NCBI GenBank assembly: GCA_041655255.1
Contig: JBBAFS010000043.1
Location: forward strand, 1 to 13,950
Reading direction: 5' to 3'
DNA length: 13,950 bases
DNA from: JBBAFS01 sp041655255
Lineage (GTDB): Bacteria; Spirochaetota; Spirochaetia; Sphaerochaetales; Sphaerochaetaceae
Below the pieces are notes generated by a model, which saw only the letters and a program-made list of their open reading frames with translations, was not told where the DNA came from and did not search any database. Both the position numbers and the translations under genes were made by a program. Positions 1 to 6,168 of this stretch are shown piece after piece. The stretch's first letter is position 1, and each line of letters begins with the position of its first letter.

Positions 1-1129
1 AGTTTTACGCAACTTTGGCCCGCTCAGGGATGCAGATGCACATGCACGATTAATCGGTGCATGCGGTGATACAGTCGATTTCTGGTTAAAAGGAAAAGAT
101 AAAGTGGTAACAGACTCTTCGTACCTATCAGATGGGGATGATAAGAGTCAACAAAGTGCTTCTTTGTTAGCTTCCTATGTGATTGGTAAAAAGATTGATG
201 AACTCAAAGATCTTCACTCTAAAAAAGATCTCACTTTCCTCACTACCGATCAGGCGTGTTCAGATCATCTTAAGCAGGTGATGGAAGTTGCTATTGGTCG
301 GCTGGAAGTTGCCTCAATAACAAAGGCTCCTCGTATTGAACAAGTCTCCGAAGATGTCATTCCTAATAAGAAGAAGGGAAGGCGCACACTGATGGTGATG
401 AGTGGAAAAGGGGGAGTAGGTAAAAGTACAGTTGCTGTAAACTTAGCTATCAGTTTAGCAAAAGAGGGCAAGCGAGTAGGCTTAGTCGATGTCGATATTC
501 ATGGACCTTCGATTCCCACCATGCTCAATATTACCAACGTGACGGTGATGCAAGCTGCCGATGGAATTCAACCAATCATCTTAGGAGATTTATATCAACT
601 AGAGGTGATGAGCGTTGGCTTTTTATTAGACAACAAAGATGATCCAGTTGTGTGGCGTGGGCCTTTAAAACATTCACTCATTGATCAATTTTTGAACCAA
701 GTTGCTTGGGGACCACTCGATTATCTTATTATCGACGCTCCTCCAGGAACTGGAGATGAACCACTTTCGGTTGTTCAAAAGCTCGATCATAAAGCTGAAG
801 CTATTTTAGTAACGACCCCTCAACAAGTCTCCTCGGTCGATGTCGCCCGTTCTATTAACTTTTGTAAACAGATGGGGATGGACTTAGTAGGTATTGTTGA
901 GAACATGAGTGGGTTTATCTGTCCTTCATGTCACACGAAAACAGATATCTTTAGAACTGGGGGAGGCTCTTCTTTAGCTGAGGAGTATAACATCCCCTTA
1001 TTGGCCTCAATCCCTATTGATGCCTCATTTGGCTTGGCTGGTGATGCTGGGGTTCCTTATGTTTCCCGCTTTACTGATAGCCCAAGTGCTGAGATTTACC
1101 GTGATATGGTGAAAAAAATAGAGAAATAA
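1..1129 (+). CDS. IscU/NifU-like scaffold domain fused to Mrp/ApbC-family Fe-S carrier ATPase (5' partial)
   Basis: Cytoplasmic P-loop ATPase of the Mrp/NBP35/ApbC family, which binds and delivers Fe-S clusters to apoproteins. Numbering residues from the in-frame GTG at 104: deviant Walker A GKGGVGKST at 101-109, DVDIHGPSIP at 129-138, DAPPGTGD at 211-218, and the family CxxC pair at C273/C276. The frame is open, with no start codon, from base 2 to 104, and that stretch is clearly homologous to IscU/NifU: RNFGPLRDADA, then ACGD (Cys codon 62-64). GTG 104 is therefore an internal codon and the true start lies left of the window. The third scaffold cysteine appears kept (ACSDH, C52), but the middle one (usually DGC) reads DGD at residue 12. 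The scaffold domain sits where many Mrp proteins have a MIP18/DUF59 domain. The ORP-like gene follows after 9 bp, so co-transcription is likely. The ATPase call is firm; the scaffold call rests on motif alignment by eye. Confidence 0.92.
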   Translation, partial: VLRNFGPLRDADAHARLIGACGDTVDFWLKGKDKVVTDSSYLSDGDDKSQQSASLLASYVIGKKIDELKDLHSKKDLTFLTTDQACSDHLKQVMEVAIGRLEVASITKAPRIEQVSEDVIPNKKKGRRTLMVMSGKGGVGKSTVAVNLAISLAKEGKRVGLVDVDIHGPSIPTMLNITNVTVMQAADGIQPIILGDLYQLEVMSVGFLLDNKDDPVVWRGPLKHSLIDQFLNQVAWGPLDYLIIDAPPGTGDEPLSVVQKLDHKAEAILVTTPQQVSSVDVARSINFCKQMGMDLVGIVENMSGFICPSCHTKTDIFRTGGGSSLAEEYNIPLLASIPIDASFGLAGDAGVPYVSRFTDSPSAEIYRDMVKKIEK

Positions 1130-1138
1130 GGAGATACT

Positions 1139-1477
1139 ATGAAAATTGCTATTCCAGTTGCTAACGGAGTGTTAAATCTCCATTTTGGACATTGTTCATC
1201 ATTTGTGATTGCTGAAGTCGATTGTGAGCAAAAGAAGTTAATCAAAAAATTGGAAGTCCCTGCTCCTAAACATGAACCAGGAGTACTCCCACGCTTTTTA
1301 GCTCAACAAGGAGTTGATCTGATTATTAGTGGAGGGATGGGCATGAGTGCTCAAAACCTCTTCAAAGAGGCCGGTGTTGATGTCATTGTTGGTGCTCCAT
1401 CGGTAGCTGTTGATCAAATTATTGAAGACTATTTACAAGGTACATTAGTGACTGGACACAATGAGTGTGGTCATTAA
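1139..1477 (+). CDS. NifX/NifB-C-terminal-like (dinitrogenase FeMo-cofactor/ORP family) protein
   Basis: A 112-residue single-domain protein of the dinitrogenase iron-molybdenum cofactor family (NifX, NafY, and the ORP 'orange proteins' that bind Mo/Cu-S clusters). It opens with MKIAIPV, has the hallmark FGHCSSF at 16-22, a GGMGMSA turn at 65-71, and a Cys-x-His at the C-terminus (C110, H112) that could add a metal ligand. A strong Shine-Dalgarno (AAGGAG) overlaps the stop codon of the Mrp gene and lies about 6 nt before the ATG. In MrpORP proteins of sulfate reducers the Mrp and ORP domains form one polypeptide; here they are adjacent genes, which suggests partners in metal-sulfur cluster handling. 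No nif genes are visible, so a role in nitrogen fixation is not supported. The stop shares bases with the stop of the convergent nth gene. Confidence 0.88.
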   Translation: MKIAIPVANGVLNLHFGHCSSFVIAEVDCEQKKLIKKLEVPAPKHEPGVLPRFLAQQGVDLIISGGMGMSAQNLFKEAGVDVIVGAPSVAVDQIIEDYLQGTLVTGHNECGH

Positions 1478-2115
1478 GAGAGGATAGGAAAACTTTCACA
1501 TACCTTGGCAATCGGACACTCAAAACACCTTGGCTTACGAGCATAACAATACTCTCGGCCGTGGTTGTTAATGATCATTGAATAGCGGTAGTGGTGCTCT
1601 TGTATTAAGAGCTCTGCTACCTCTTTTTCTATCTCATAAGGATCTTCTTTTTTGGTTAAACCAATTCTTTGAACCACACGCCTAAAGTGGGTATCAACAA
1701 TAATGGCTGGGACATTGGCAATCTGACCTAAAATGACATTTGCAGTTTTTCTCCCCACACCACGAAGTTGAAGTAACTCATCCATGGTAAGAGGTACTTC
1801 TCCCCCAAACTGTTGAACAATAATTTGTGCTGTTTGTACGATGTTCTTTGCTTTTGAGTTGTAATAGCCGGTACTGCGAATAATTGAAGCAACGTCGCTG
1901 ATATCTGCTTGAGCTAAAGAGTAGACATCGACATAGCGCCTAAAGAGTTCTTTGGTTACCACATTTACCTGAGCGTCAGTTGTCTGAGCCGACATAATAA
2001 CACTCACTAAGAGTTCAAACGGATTTGTCGCATCTAAAAATGAAATCCTTTTGGGACTGAGGCGATCTAAGATTTCATAACTTTGTTCGGCTCGTTGCCT
2101 TTTTGTAAGTGCCAT
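1474..2115 (-). CDS. nth: Endonuclease III (DNA glycosylase/AP lyase, [4Fe-4S])
   Basis: Removes oxidised pyrimidines from DNA and cleaves the resulting abasic site in base excision repair. With the start at MALTKRQ the protein is 213 residues, close to the ~211 of E. coli Nth. Features: ELLVSVIMSAQTTD near 34-47; helix-hairpin-helix LRGVGRKTANVILG at 117-130 with the catalytic Lys at 123; VDTH with the catalytic Asp at 141; and a C-terminal cluster loop C190-x6-C197-x2-C200-x5-C206. The frame extends upstream to a GTG at 2154, but the extra 13 residues do not resemble the family and the ATG at 2115 has AAGG just upstream, so I take the shorter form. The gene is convergent with the ORP-like gene; the two stop codons overlap at a TTAA. 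Confidence 0.95.
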   Translation of the reverse strand: MALTKRQRAEQSYEILDRLSPKRISFLDATNPFELLVSVIMSAQTTDAQVNVVTKELFRRYVDVYSLAQADISDVASIIRSTGYYNSKAKNIVQTAQIIVQQFGGEVPLTMDELLQLRGVGRKTANVILGQIANVPAIIVDTHFRRVVQRIGLTKKEDPYEIEKEVAELLIQEHHYRYSMIINNHGREYCYARKPRCFECPIAKVCESFPILS

Positions 2116-2383
2116 GAACCTTAGAGTGCTCACTGCTGTGATAATTGTCAACACCTCTTTACGTTATGGGTGATACGATTGATCTGATGATTATCCACCT
2201 GCTGTATATCTTATGTTTCACCACATGCTGATTATAGAGAGTACTTTTTATGTGAAAGATATGAGTCTTTTATACTCAACTTTATGGTTCTAGGTGTATG
2301 GTTTTCTCTCTTACAAGGGTAAGCTGAATGTGAGTCAGACTCGCTTGATTAAATGACAAATCAAGAGCACTATCCCTATTAAG
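2116..2383. other. Divergent intergenic region between nth and the EamA gene; inverted repeats and a possible -10
   Basis: No convincing ORF. For the rightward gene a TATACT at 2271-2276 is the best -10 candidate, with a poor -35. It would leave a leader of about 100 nt. The leader side holds three inverted repeats: TGAGT/ACTCA (2262-2266 and 2274-2278, overlapping the -10), GAGT/ACTC (2332-2335 and 2339-2342), and CTTGATT/AATCAAG (2344-2350 and 2359-2365, perfect, 8-nt loop) ending 18 bases before the ATG. On the - strand a TTGACA lies at 2145-2150 ahead of nth, without a good -10. I recognise no known riboswitch. Confidence 0.35.
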
Positions 2384-3289
2384 ATGAATATGATAATAGG
2401 ACAACTTATGGGACTTTTTGTTGCCCTCTGCTGGGCCCAAAATGCCCTTATTTTTGAATATGTGGGCTCACGTATCAGCAGTAGGACTTCTTCCCATATG
2501 CGCTTATGGCTTGCCTTACCTCTAATGTTGCTCTTCCAACTCTTTACCGAGGGATCTCTTTTTCCTCAGAACATCCCTCTGCCGTTGATATTAGTGATAG
2601 GGCTTTCGGGAGTGTTGGGCTTTTTTGTTGCCGATTCATTGGCAATGAGTTCTTATGTCATTTTAGGGGCCAGAGAGACGATGGTTATCCTTACCACCAG
2701 CCCTCTGCTAAGTACAACCATGGCCTATCTTTTTCTACATAAGGGGCTTTCGGCTTTGCAGCTGGTGGGGATGTTCATAACCTTATCCTCTGTAGCCCTA
2801 GTGATTTATAGTGACCACACCAATGGATCTAAGGTTACATCACATCAGTTTGGAAAAGGGGTGCTCTATGCCTTTATAGGCGCAATTGCCCAAGCTACGG
2901 CTTATGTGCTTGTTGATGTAGCTTTAAAGCAGGATGTGAGCCCTGTCGAAGCCAACACTATCCGCCTTCTCTTTGGCTTGGCTGCCATTGTTATCTATAC
3001 AATGTGGAGAGGGACTTTTAGGAGTGATTTTTCCCGTTTAAAAGGGAAAGAGGGTTTTAAGTATGTGCGTCTCATTTTCTTGGCCGCTTTGGTAGGGCCG
3101 GTATTGGGAATTGTAATCAATCTCAAGGCTTTCACTTTGGCTCCAGTAGGAATCGTTACCACTTTTAACCAAATGACACCTGTGCTGTTGCTTCCTCTTG
3201 AACGACTCTTTTTCAAACGAAGGGCCTCTAAAGGAGCTTTGGTTGGCACCTTTGGAGCAGTTGCTGGTTCAGTTCTCCTCTTCTTATAA
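2384..3289 (+). CDS. EamA/DMT-family permease (10 TM)
   Basis: A 301-residue inner-membrane protein of the drug/metabolite transporter superfamily. It has two EamA halves, about 6-142 and 157-301, each with five hydrophobic helices. The first begins GQLMGLFVALCWAQNALIFE, the second GKGVLYAFIGAIAQATAYVL, which is the usual duplicated opening. A Glu early in helix 1 and a Pro-rich helix end (TTFNQMTPVLLLPLE near 261-275) are typical of the family. The substrate cannot be told from sequence; relatives export amino acids, metabolites or drugs. The start at ATG 2384 is chosen because residue 2 onward leads directly into helix 1, but no clear Shine-Dalgarno precedes it and an ATG two codons downstream is also possible. 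The codons look somewhat richer in G+C than those of the flanking genes (by eye, not counted). It is a stand-alone gene. Confidence 0.9.
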   Translation: MNMIIGQLMGLFVALCWAQNALIFEYVGSRISSRTSSHMRLWLALPLMLLFQLFTEGSLFPQNIPLPLILVIGLSGVLGFFVADSLAMSSYVILGARETMVILTTSPLLSTTMAYLFLHKGLSALQLVGMFITLSSVALVIYSDHTNGSKVTSHQFGKGVLYAFIGAIAQATAYVLVDVALKQDVSPVEANTIRLLFGLAAIVIYTMWRGTFRSDFSRLKGKEGFKYVRLIFLAALVGPVLGIVINLKAFTLAPVGIVTTFNQMTPVLLLPLERLFFKRRASKGALVGTFGAVAGSVLLFL

Positions 3290-3546
3290 AGAGGGGGAGA
3301 ATTACTTCTTCATAAAGTAGATTGCAGTTTCTGTAATAGGAGCGAAAAACCTGATTTTAACTTTTCTTTAAGTGAGGTGAGGCTCTTTGAACTACACTAA
3401 AGACAAAGGGCTTCCTCTTCCTTTCCTTCCTTTCTATGTTCTATACACTACTATACTAAATCTCTTAGGAGAATACATCATTTGAAGAACATGGGGAATA
3501 ATTCATTTCTGGTTTACTCTGTATGTACTTTGCCAACACCTATCAC
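3290..3546. other. Intergenic stretch between the EamA gene and the tRNA promoter
   Basis: It holds no ORF resembling a known protein. Just after the permease stop there is a purine run (GAGGGGGAG) that can pair imperfectly with CTCCTCTT at the end of the gene, but no T-tract follows, so I do not call it a terminator. A polypyrimidine tract runs from about 3411 to 3433. A TATACT at 3452-3457 and an AGGAG at 3467-3471 precede a possible 22-codon reading frame, listed separately. Confidence 0.4.
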
Positions 3547-3550
3547 TTGA
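3482..3550 (+). CDS. Possible 22-residue small ORF (weak)
   Basis: A TTG-initiated frame of 22 codons plus stop (MKNMGNNSFLVYSVC...). AGGAG lies about 10 nt upstream and a TATACT hexamer 25 nt upstream. It ends inside the -35 of the tRNA promoter. The peptide matches nothing I know, has no run of a regulatory amino acid, and could be chance. It is included only because ribosome-binding-site and -10-like sequences coincide. Confidence 0.12.
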   Translation: MKNMGNNSFLVYSVCTLPTPIT

Positions 3551-3576
3551 CGTTCATGGCGGATTTGCCATATACT
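3547..3576 (+). promoter_or_regulatory. Promoter of the tRNA-Pro/tRNA-Arg unit
   Basis: TTGACG (3547-3552) and TATACT (3571-3576) are separated by 18 bp, each one or two bases from the sigma-70 consensus. The predicted start near 3583 falls a few bases before the tRNA-Pro 5' end at 3587, as expected for a short-leader tRNA operon. The spacer contains an inverted repeat ATGGC/GCCAT (3556-3560 and 3567-3571) reaching into the -10. Confidence 0.72.
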
Positions 3577-3586
3577 CGCAAACGTT

Positions 3587-3659
3587 CGGGGCGTTGCCTA
3601 GTGGCTAAGGCGCTTGCTTTGGGAGCAAGAAATCGGAGGTTCGAGTCCTCTCGCCCCGA
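3587..3659 (+). tRNA. tRNA-Pro(TGG)
   Basis: 73 nt. The acceptor stem CGGGGCG/CGCCCCG pairs fully, with the C1-G72 pair usual for bacterial proline tRNAs and discriminator A at 3659. The D arm is GCCT-loop-AGGC. The anticodon stem CTTGC/GCAAG encloses the loop TTTGGGA, giving anticodon TGG, which reads CCA and, with wobble, other Pro codons. The T arm is GGAGG-TTCGAGT-CCTCT with one G-T pair. CCA is not encoded. It shares a promoter with the tRNA-Arg 12 nt downstream. Confidence 0.96.
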
Positions 3660-3671
3660 CTCCTTATTTTT

Positions 3672-3745
3672 GCGCCAATAGCTCAGTTGGATAGAGCAAC
3701 AGCCTTCTAAGCTGTGGGTCAGAGGTTCGAGTCCTCTTTGGCGTG
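3672..3745 (+). tRNA. tRNA-Arg(TCT)
   Basis: 74 nt. The acceptor stem GCGCCAA/TTGGCGT pairs with a G1-T72 wobble; the discriminator is G. The D arm is GCTC-loop-GAGC. The anticodon stem ACAGC/GCTGT encloses the loop CTTCTAA, giving anticodon TCT for AGA/AGG codons. The T arm is AGAGG-TTCGAGT-CCTCT, fully paired. CCA is not encoded. It follows tRNA-Pro after a T-rich 12-nt spacer and is probably processed from the same transcript. No clear + strand terminator follows; the nearest hairpin has its T-tract on the opposite strand. Confidence 0.96.
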
Positions 3746-3763
3746 CTATCCAATACATTCTAA

Positions 3764-3803
3764 TCAAAATAAAAAACAGGCGATTGGAAACTCAATCGCC
3801 TGT
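3764..3803 (-). terminator. Rho-independent terminator of the catalase gene
   Basis: A perfect 11-bp stem, ACAGGCGATTG/CAATCGCCTGT (3776-3786 and 3793-3803), with a 6-nt loop. Read on the - strand it is followed at once by a T-rich run (TTTTTATTTTG, 3765-3775). It begins 21 nt after the catalase stop codon. On the + strand no T-run directly follows the stem, so it mainly serves the leftward catalase transcript. Confidence 0.9.
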
Positions 3804-3824
3804 CGTGTAAGTACATCTTTTTTG

Positions 3825-5339
3825 TTATGCACGAGCACCGTAGGTGTCATTCATATCGACATCTTTGATATCAATACCAAGAGCTGTTGCAACACCTTCA
3901 CCGTAAGCAGGATCTGCTAAATAACAGTGACGAATATGACGTTTTTTCACTAGTTCAGTGACTCCGTTCATATCTCGAGCGGTGTTTTCACACAAGCGTT
4001 GTTTCTCTTCAGCACTTAAGATGTTAAAGAGCTTACCTGGTTGTTCGTAGTAGTTAGAATCATCTTCACGATAATCCCAGTTGTCATGAGCACCTAAGCC
4101 ATCGTATGGGGGCTCGGTGAGTTCATTTTGATCTCTCCATTGATTGTATGAGTTAGGGTTGTAGTGGACAGTACTACCGAAGTTTCCATCGACTCTCATT
4201 GCCCCATCTCGGTGGAAGTGGTTTGTTTCAACTTTGCTGCGGTTTACTGGAATTTGGTAGTGGTTCACACCAAGGCGATAACGTTGAGCATCACCGTAGC
4301 TAAAAAGTCGTCCTTGTAACATTCTATCGGGAGAGAGCCCAATGCCAGGAACAGTGTTTGCTGGGTTAAATGCAGCTTGTTCAACATCTTGGAAGTAGTT
4401 TTCAGGGTTGCGGTTCAACTCAAAGTATCCCACTTCATGAAGAGGATAATCTTTGTGGTACCACACCTTTGTTAAATCAAAGGGGTTATTCTCATGTTTC
4501 AGAGCTTGCTCTTCAGTCATGATTTGAACATACATCTTCCAGCGGGGGAATTCCCCTTTCTCAATTGCTTCGTATAAGTCACGCTGACTCGACTCACGAT
4601 CTTTTGCAACTACTTCTTGAGCTTCTTGGTCGGTAAAGTGTTTATGACCTTGTTCTGTTTTAAAGATAAATTTGGTCCACACTCGCTCATTGTTCGCATT
4701 AATAAGACTAAAAGCGTGCGAGCCATATCCGTTCATGAAACGATACCCTGCAGGAATACCGCGGTCACTCATGACGATAGTTACTTGGTGAAGAGCTTCA
4801 GGGAGCATACTCCAAAAATCCCAATAGTTTTGGTTACTTCGCATGTTAGTGCGAGGATCACGTTTTACGGCGTGGTTGAGATCAGGAAATAACATAGGAT
4901 CACGGAAGAAGAACACAGGAGTATTATTTCCTGCTAAGTCCCAGTTTCCTTCATCGGTATAAAACTTCATTGCAAAACCGCGAATGTCACGTTCTGCATC
5001 AGCTGCTCCACGTTCACCTGCTACAGTAGAGAATCTCACAAACATCTCAGTTTGTTTTCCGATTTCACTAAAGAGAGATGCTTTTGACCATTTACTAATG
5101 TCGTGTGTGACAGTAAATGTTCCAAATGCACCTGAACCTTTAGCGTGCATTCGTCTTTCGGGGATGACTTCACGATCAAAGTGAGCCATTTTTTCTAAGT
5201 ACCAAGTGTCTTGCATTAAGACTCCACCACGCCTACCAGCTGTTGCTATATTCTCATTGTGAGCTACTGGACGCCCACTTGTTGAAGTAAGTGGCTTTTT
5301 AGGAGTGGAGTCACGTCCATCATGTTTTGAATTTGCCAT
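3825..5339 (-). CDS. katA: Monofunctional heme catalase
   Basis: Converts hydrogen peroxide to water and oxygen in the cytoplasm. At 504 residues it is a small-subunit (clade 3-like) catalase. The distal heme side has His65 in ERRMHAKGSGAFGTF and Asn139 in DLAGNNTPVFFFRDP; the proximal heme ligand is Tyr348 in RLFSYGDAQRYRLG. The N-terminal arm LTSTSGRPVAHNEN and the NADPH-region residues look normal, and the chain is full length. ATG 5339 has GGAG about 8 nt upstream. A Fur/PerR-like dyad lies 50-74 bp upstream and a strong terminator follows, so it can be a single-gene, peroxide- or iron-responsive unit. The outer-membrane-type gene upstream is on the same strand, 88 bp away, with no clear terminator between, so read-through is possible. 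Catalase suggests exposure to oxygen, which is not universal in spirochaetes. Confidence 0.97.
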   Translation of the reverse strand: MANSKHDGRDSTPKKPLTSTSGRPVAHNENIATAGRRGGVLMQDTWYLEKMAHFDREVIPERRMHAKGSGAFGTFTVTHDISKWSKASLFSEIGKQTEMFVRFSTVAGERGAADAERDIRGFAMKFYTDEGNWDLAGNNTPVFFFRDPMLFPDLNHAVKRDPRTNMRSNQNYWDFWSMLPEALHQVTIVMSDRGIPAGYRFMNGYGSHAFSLINANNERVWTKFIFKTEQGHKHFTDQEAQEVVAKDRESSQRDLYEAIEKGEFPRWKMYVQIMTEEQALKHENNPFDLTKVWYHKDYPLHEVGYFELNRNPENYFQDVEQAAFNPANTVPGIGLSPDRMLQGRLFSYGDAQRYRLGVNHYQIPVNRSKVETNHFHRDGAMRVDGNFGSTVHYNPNSYNQWRDQNELTEPPYDGLGAHDNWDYREDDSNYYEQPGKLFNILSAEEKQRLCENTARDMNGVTELVKKRHIRHCYLADPAYGEGVATALGIDIKDVDMNDTYGARA

Positions 5340-5371
5340 AGATATTCTCCATATAGATATGATTGTTTCAT

Positions 5372-5383
5372 AGAGTTAACTCT
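5372..5383. promoter_or_regulatory. Perfect 12-bp palindrome in the katA promoter region
   Basis: AGAGTTAACTCT is self-complementary and sits between the larger dyad and the catalase ribosome-binding site. It lies in the spacer after a -35-like TTTACA (rc of 5385-5390). It may be a second operator or chance. Confidence 0.3.
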
Positions 5384-5388
5384 TTGTA

Positions 5389-5413
5389 AATAGAAATGAG
5401 AATCATTACTATT
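5389..5413. promoter_or_regulatory. Fur/PerR-type operator upstream of katA
   Basis: Interrupted dyad of 25 bp: AATAG-n-AATGA-nnn-TCATT-n-CTATT, with both arm pairs exact and one A/A mismatch between the half-sites. The core AATGAGAATCATT is the sort of sequence bound by Fur-superfamily regulators (Fur, PerR). It lies 50-74 bp upstream of the catalase ATG, and PerR control of catalase is well established in other bacteria. The regulator itself is not in this window. Confidence 0.62.
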
Positions 5414-5427
5414 AAATAAGGTAAAAG

Positions 5428-6039
5428 TTAATCGACCCATATCCCCCAACCGATATAGGGGCGAATGCTAAAGCCTCCGTATACATCGTCATTTTTCCAG
5501 CCGTAGTAATTAGTGCTACTCACATACAAGGCAAAAGAGTAATCACCAATAGCTCCGAGGTGTAAAAACCCATAAGGGGTAAATGCTGTCATAATACCTA
5601 ATTCAGCAACTACGCCAATGAGGTACTCCTCACGAGCTTCACTACCGTGTTGTAATGTGATAAAGGTCGTATTACTTCCAACACCGAAGTAGGCTAGACC
5701 TAATGATCCCAGTGGGATATAAAAAGCAGGGGCAAACATTAAAGAGAAATTTCCTTTAAAACGGGGAGAAGAAAAATCAGCTTCTACATCATTAAAACTC
5801 TGTTTGTAGGGGAATAAGAAGGAGAAACGGGTGATATAACCAAGAGCTTCACTACGGGAGTAGTCAAACATTGTTGCATTAAACCCTGCAGAATCGAGAG
5901 TTCTTACCGATAGATCATATCCAATCGTTTTTGAAAATCCAGCGTGTTGATACTCTCCTCCAAGTGAGACCCACGACAAAGAAAAAAGGGAAGTAGTACT
6001 CACAACAAAAAGAATCAACATGAAATATATCTTTCTCAT
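5428..6039 (-). CDS. Small outer-membrane/secreted protein of unknown function
   Basis: 203 residues. A signal peptide (MRKIYFMLILFVVSTTSLFS) has probable cleavage near residues 20-21 and no lipobox Cys. The mature part alternates aromatic and polar residues in short stretches with Gly turns (SLGGEYQHAGF, YIPLGSLGLAYFGVGSNTTF, GFLHLGAIGDYSFALYV, GGFSIRPYIGWGIW), the look of a small 8-strand beta-barrel or similar outer-membrane protein. It ends WVD, not the usual terminal Phe. GGAGG lies 6 nt before the ATG; a weak promoter TTGCAT-16-TATCTT is at 6058-6085. It is divergent from the three-repeat secreted protein and upstream of katA on the same strand. I cannot assign a function. Confidence 0.75.
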   Translation of the reverse strand: MRKIYFMLILFVVSTTSLFSLSWVSLGGEYQHAGFSKTIGYDLSVRTLDSAGFNATMFDYSRSEALGYITRFSFLFPYKQSFNDVEADFSSPRFKGNFSLMFAPAFYIPLGSLGLAYFGVGSNTTFITLQHGSEAREEYLIGVVAELGIMTAFTPYGFLHLGAIGDYSFALYVSSTNYYGWKNDDVYGGFSIRPYIGWGIWVD

Positions 6040-6168
6040 ACGATCCTCCGTAGAACCAAGATACTCATAAAAATAACATATGCAAACATAATTATATTTT
6101 CATACTTGTCTTAGAAGGTATTTAGCACGATATTACGTTCATAGTTCACTCAGTGAAGGAGGAGACAC
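6040..6168. promoter_or_regulatory. Divergent promoter region between two envelope-protein genes
   Basis: AT-rich. Leftward: TTGCAT (6080-6085) with 16 bp to TATCTT (6058-6063). Rightward: TTGTCT (6106-6111) with 17 bp to GATATT (6129-6134). Both are weak matches. A dyad TTCACT-c-AGTGAA (6145-6157) immediately precedes and overlaps the AAGGAGG ribosome-binding site of the rightward gene. Confidence 0.35.

Noticed and set aside
104..106. GTG as the start codon of the Mrp gene
   Set aside because: The frame continues upstream to base 2 with clear IscU/NifU-like sequence, including ACGD, so the GTG is an internal valine codon.
3270..3310. Terminator after the first EamA gene
   Set aside because: CTCCTCTT and the GAGGGGGAG run pair only with a bulge, overlap the coding end, and are not followed by a T-tract.
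3391..3402. 12-bp ACTACACTAAAG also found at 9532-9543, each near an EamA gene
   Set aside because: A few exact 12-bp matches are expected by chance in 14 kb, and the two copies lie in different positions (downstream of one gene, upstream of the other).
3543..3767. 74-codon frame on the - strand across both tRNAs
   Set aside because: It is the antisense of the tRNA pair, a well-known source of spurious protein annotations; both tRNAs fold fully on the + strand.
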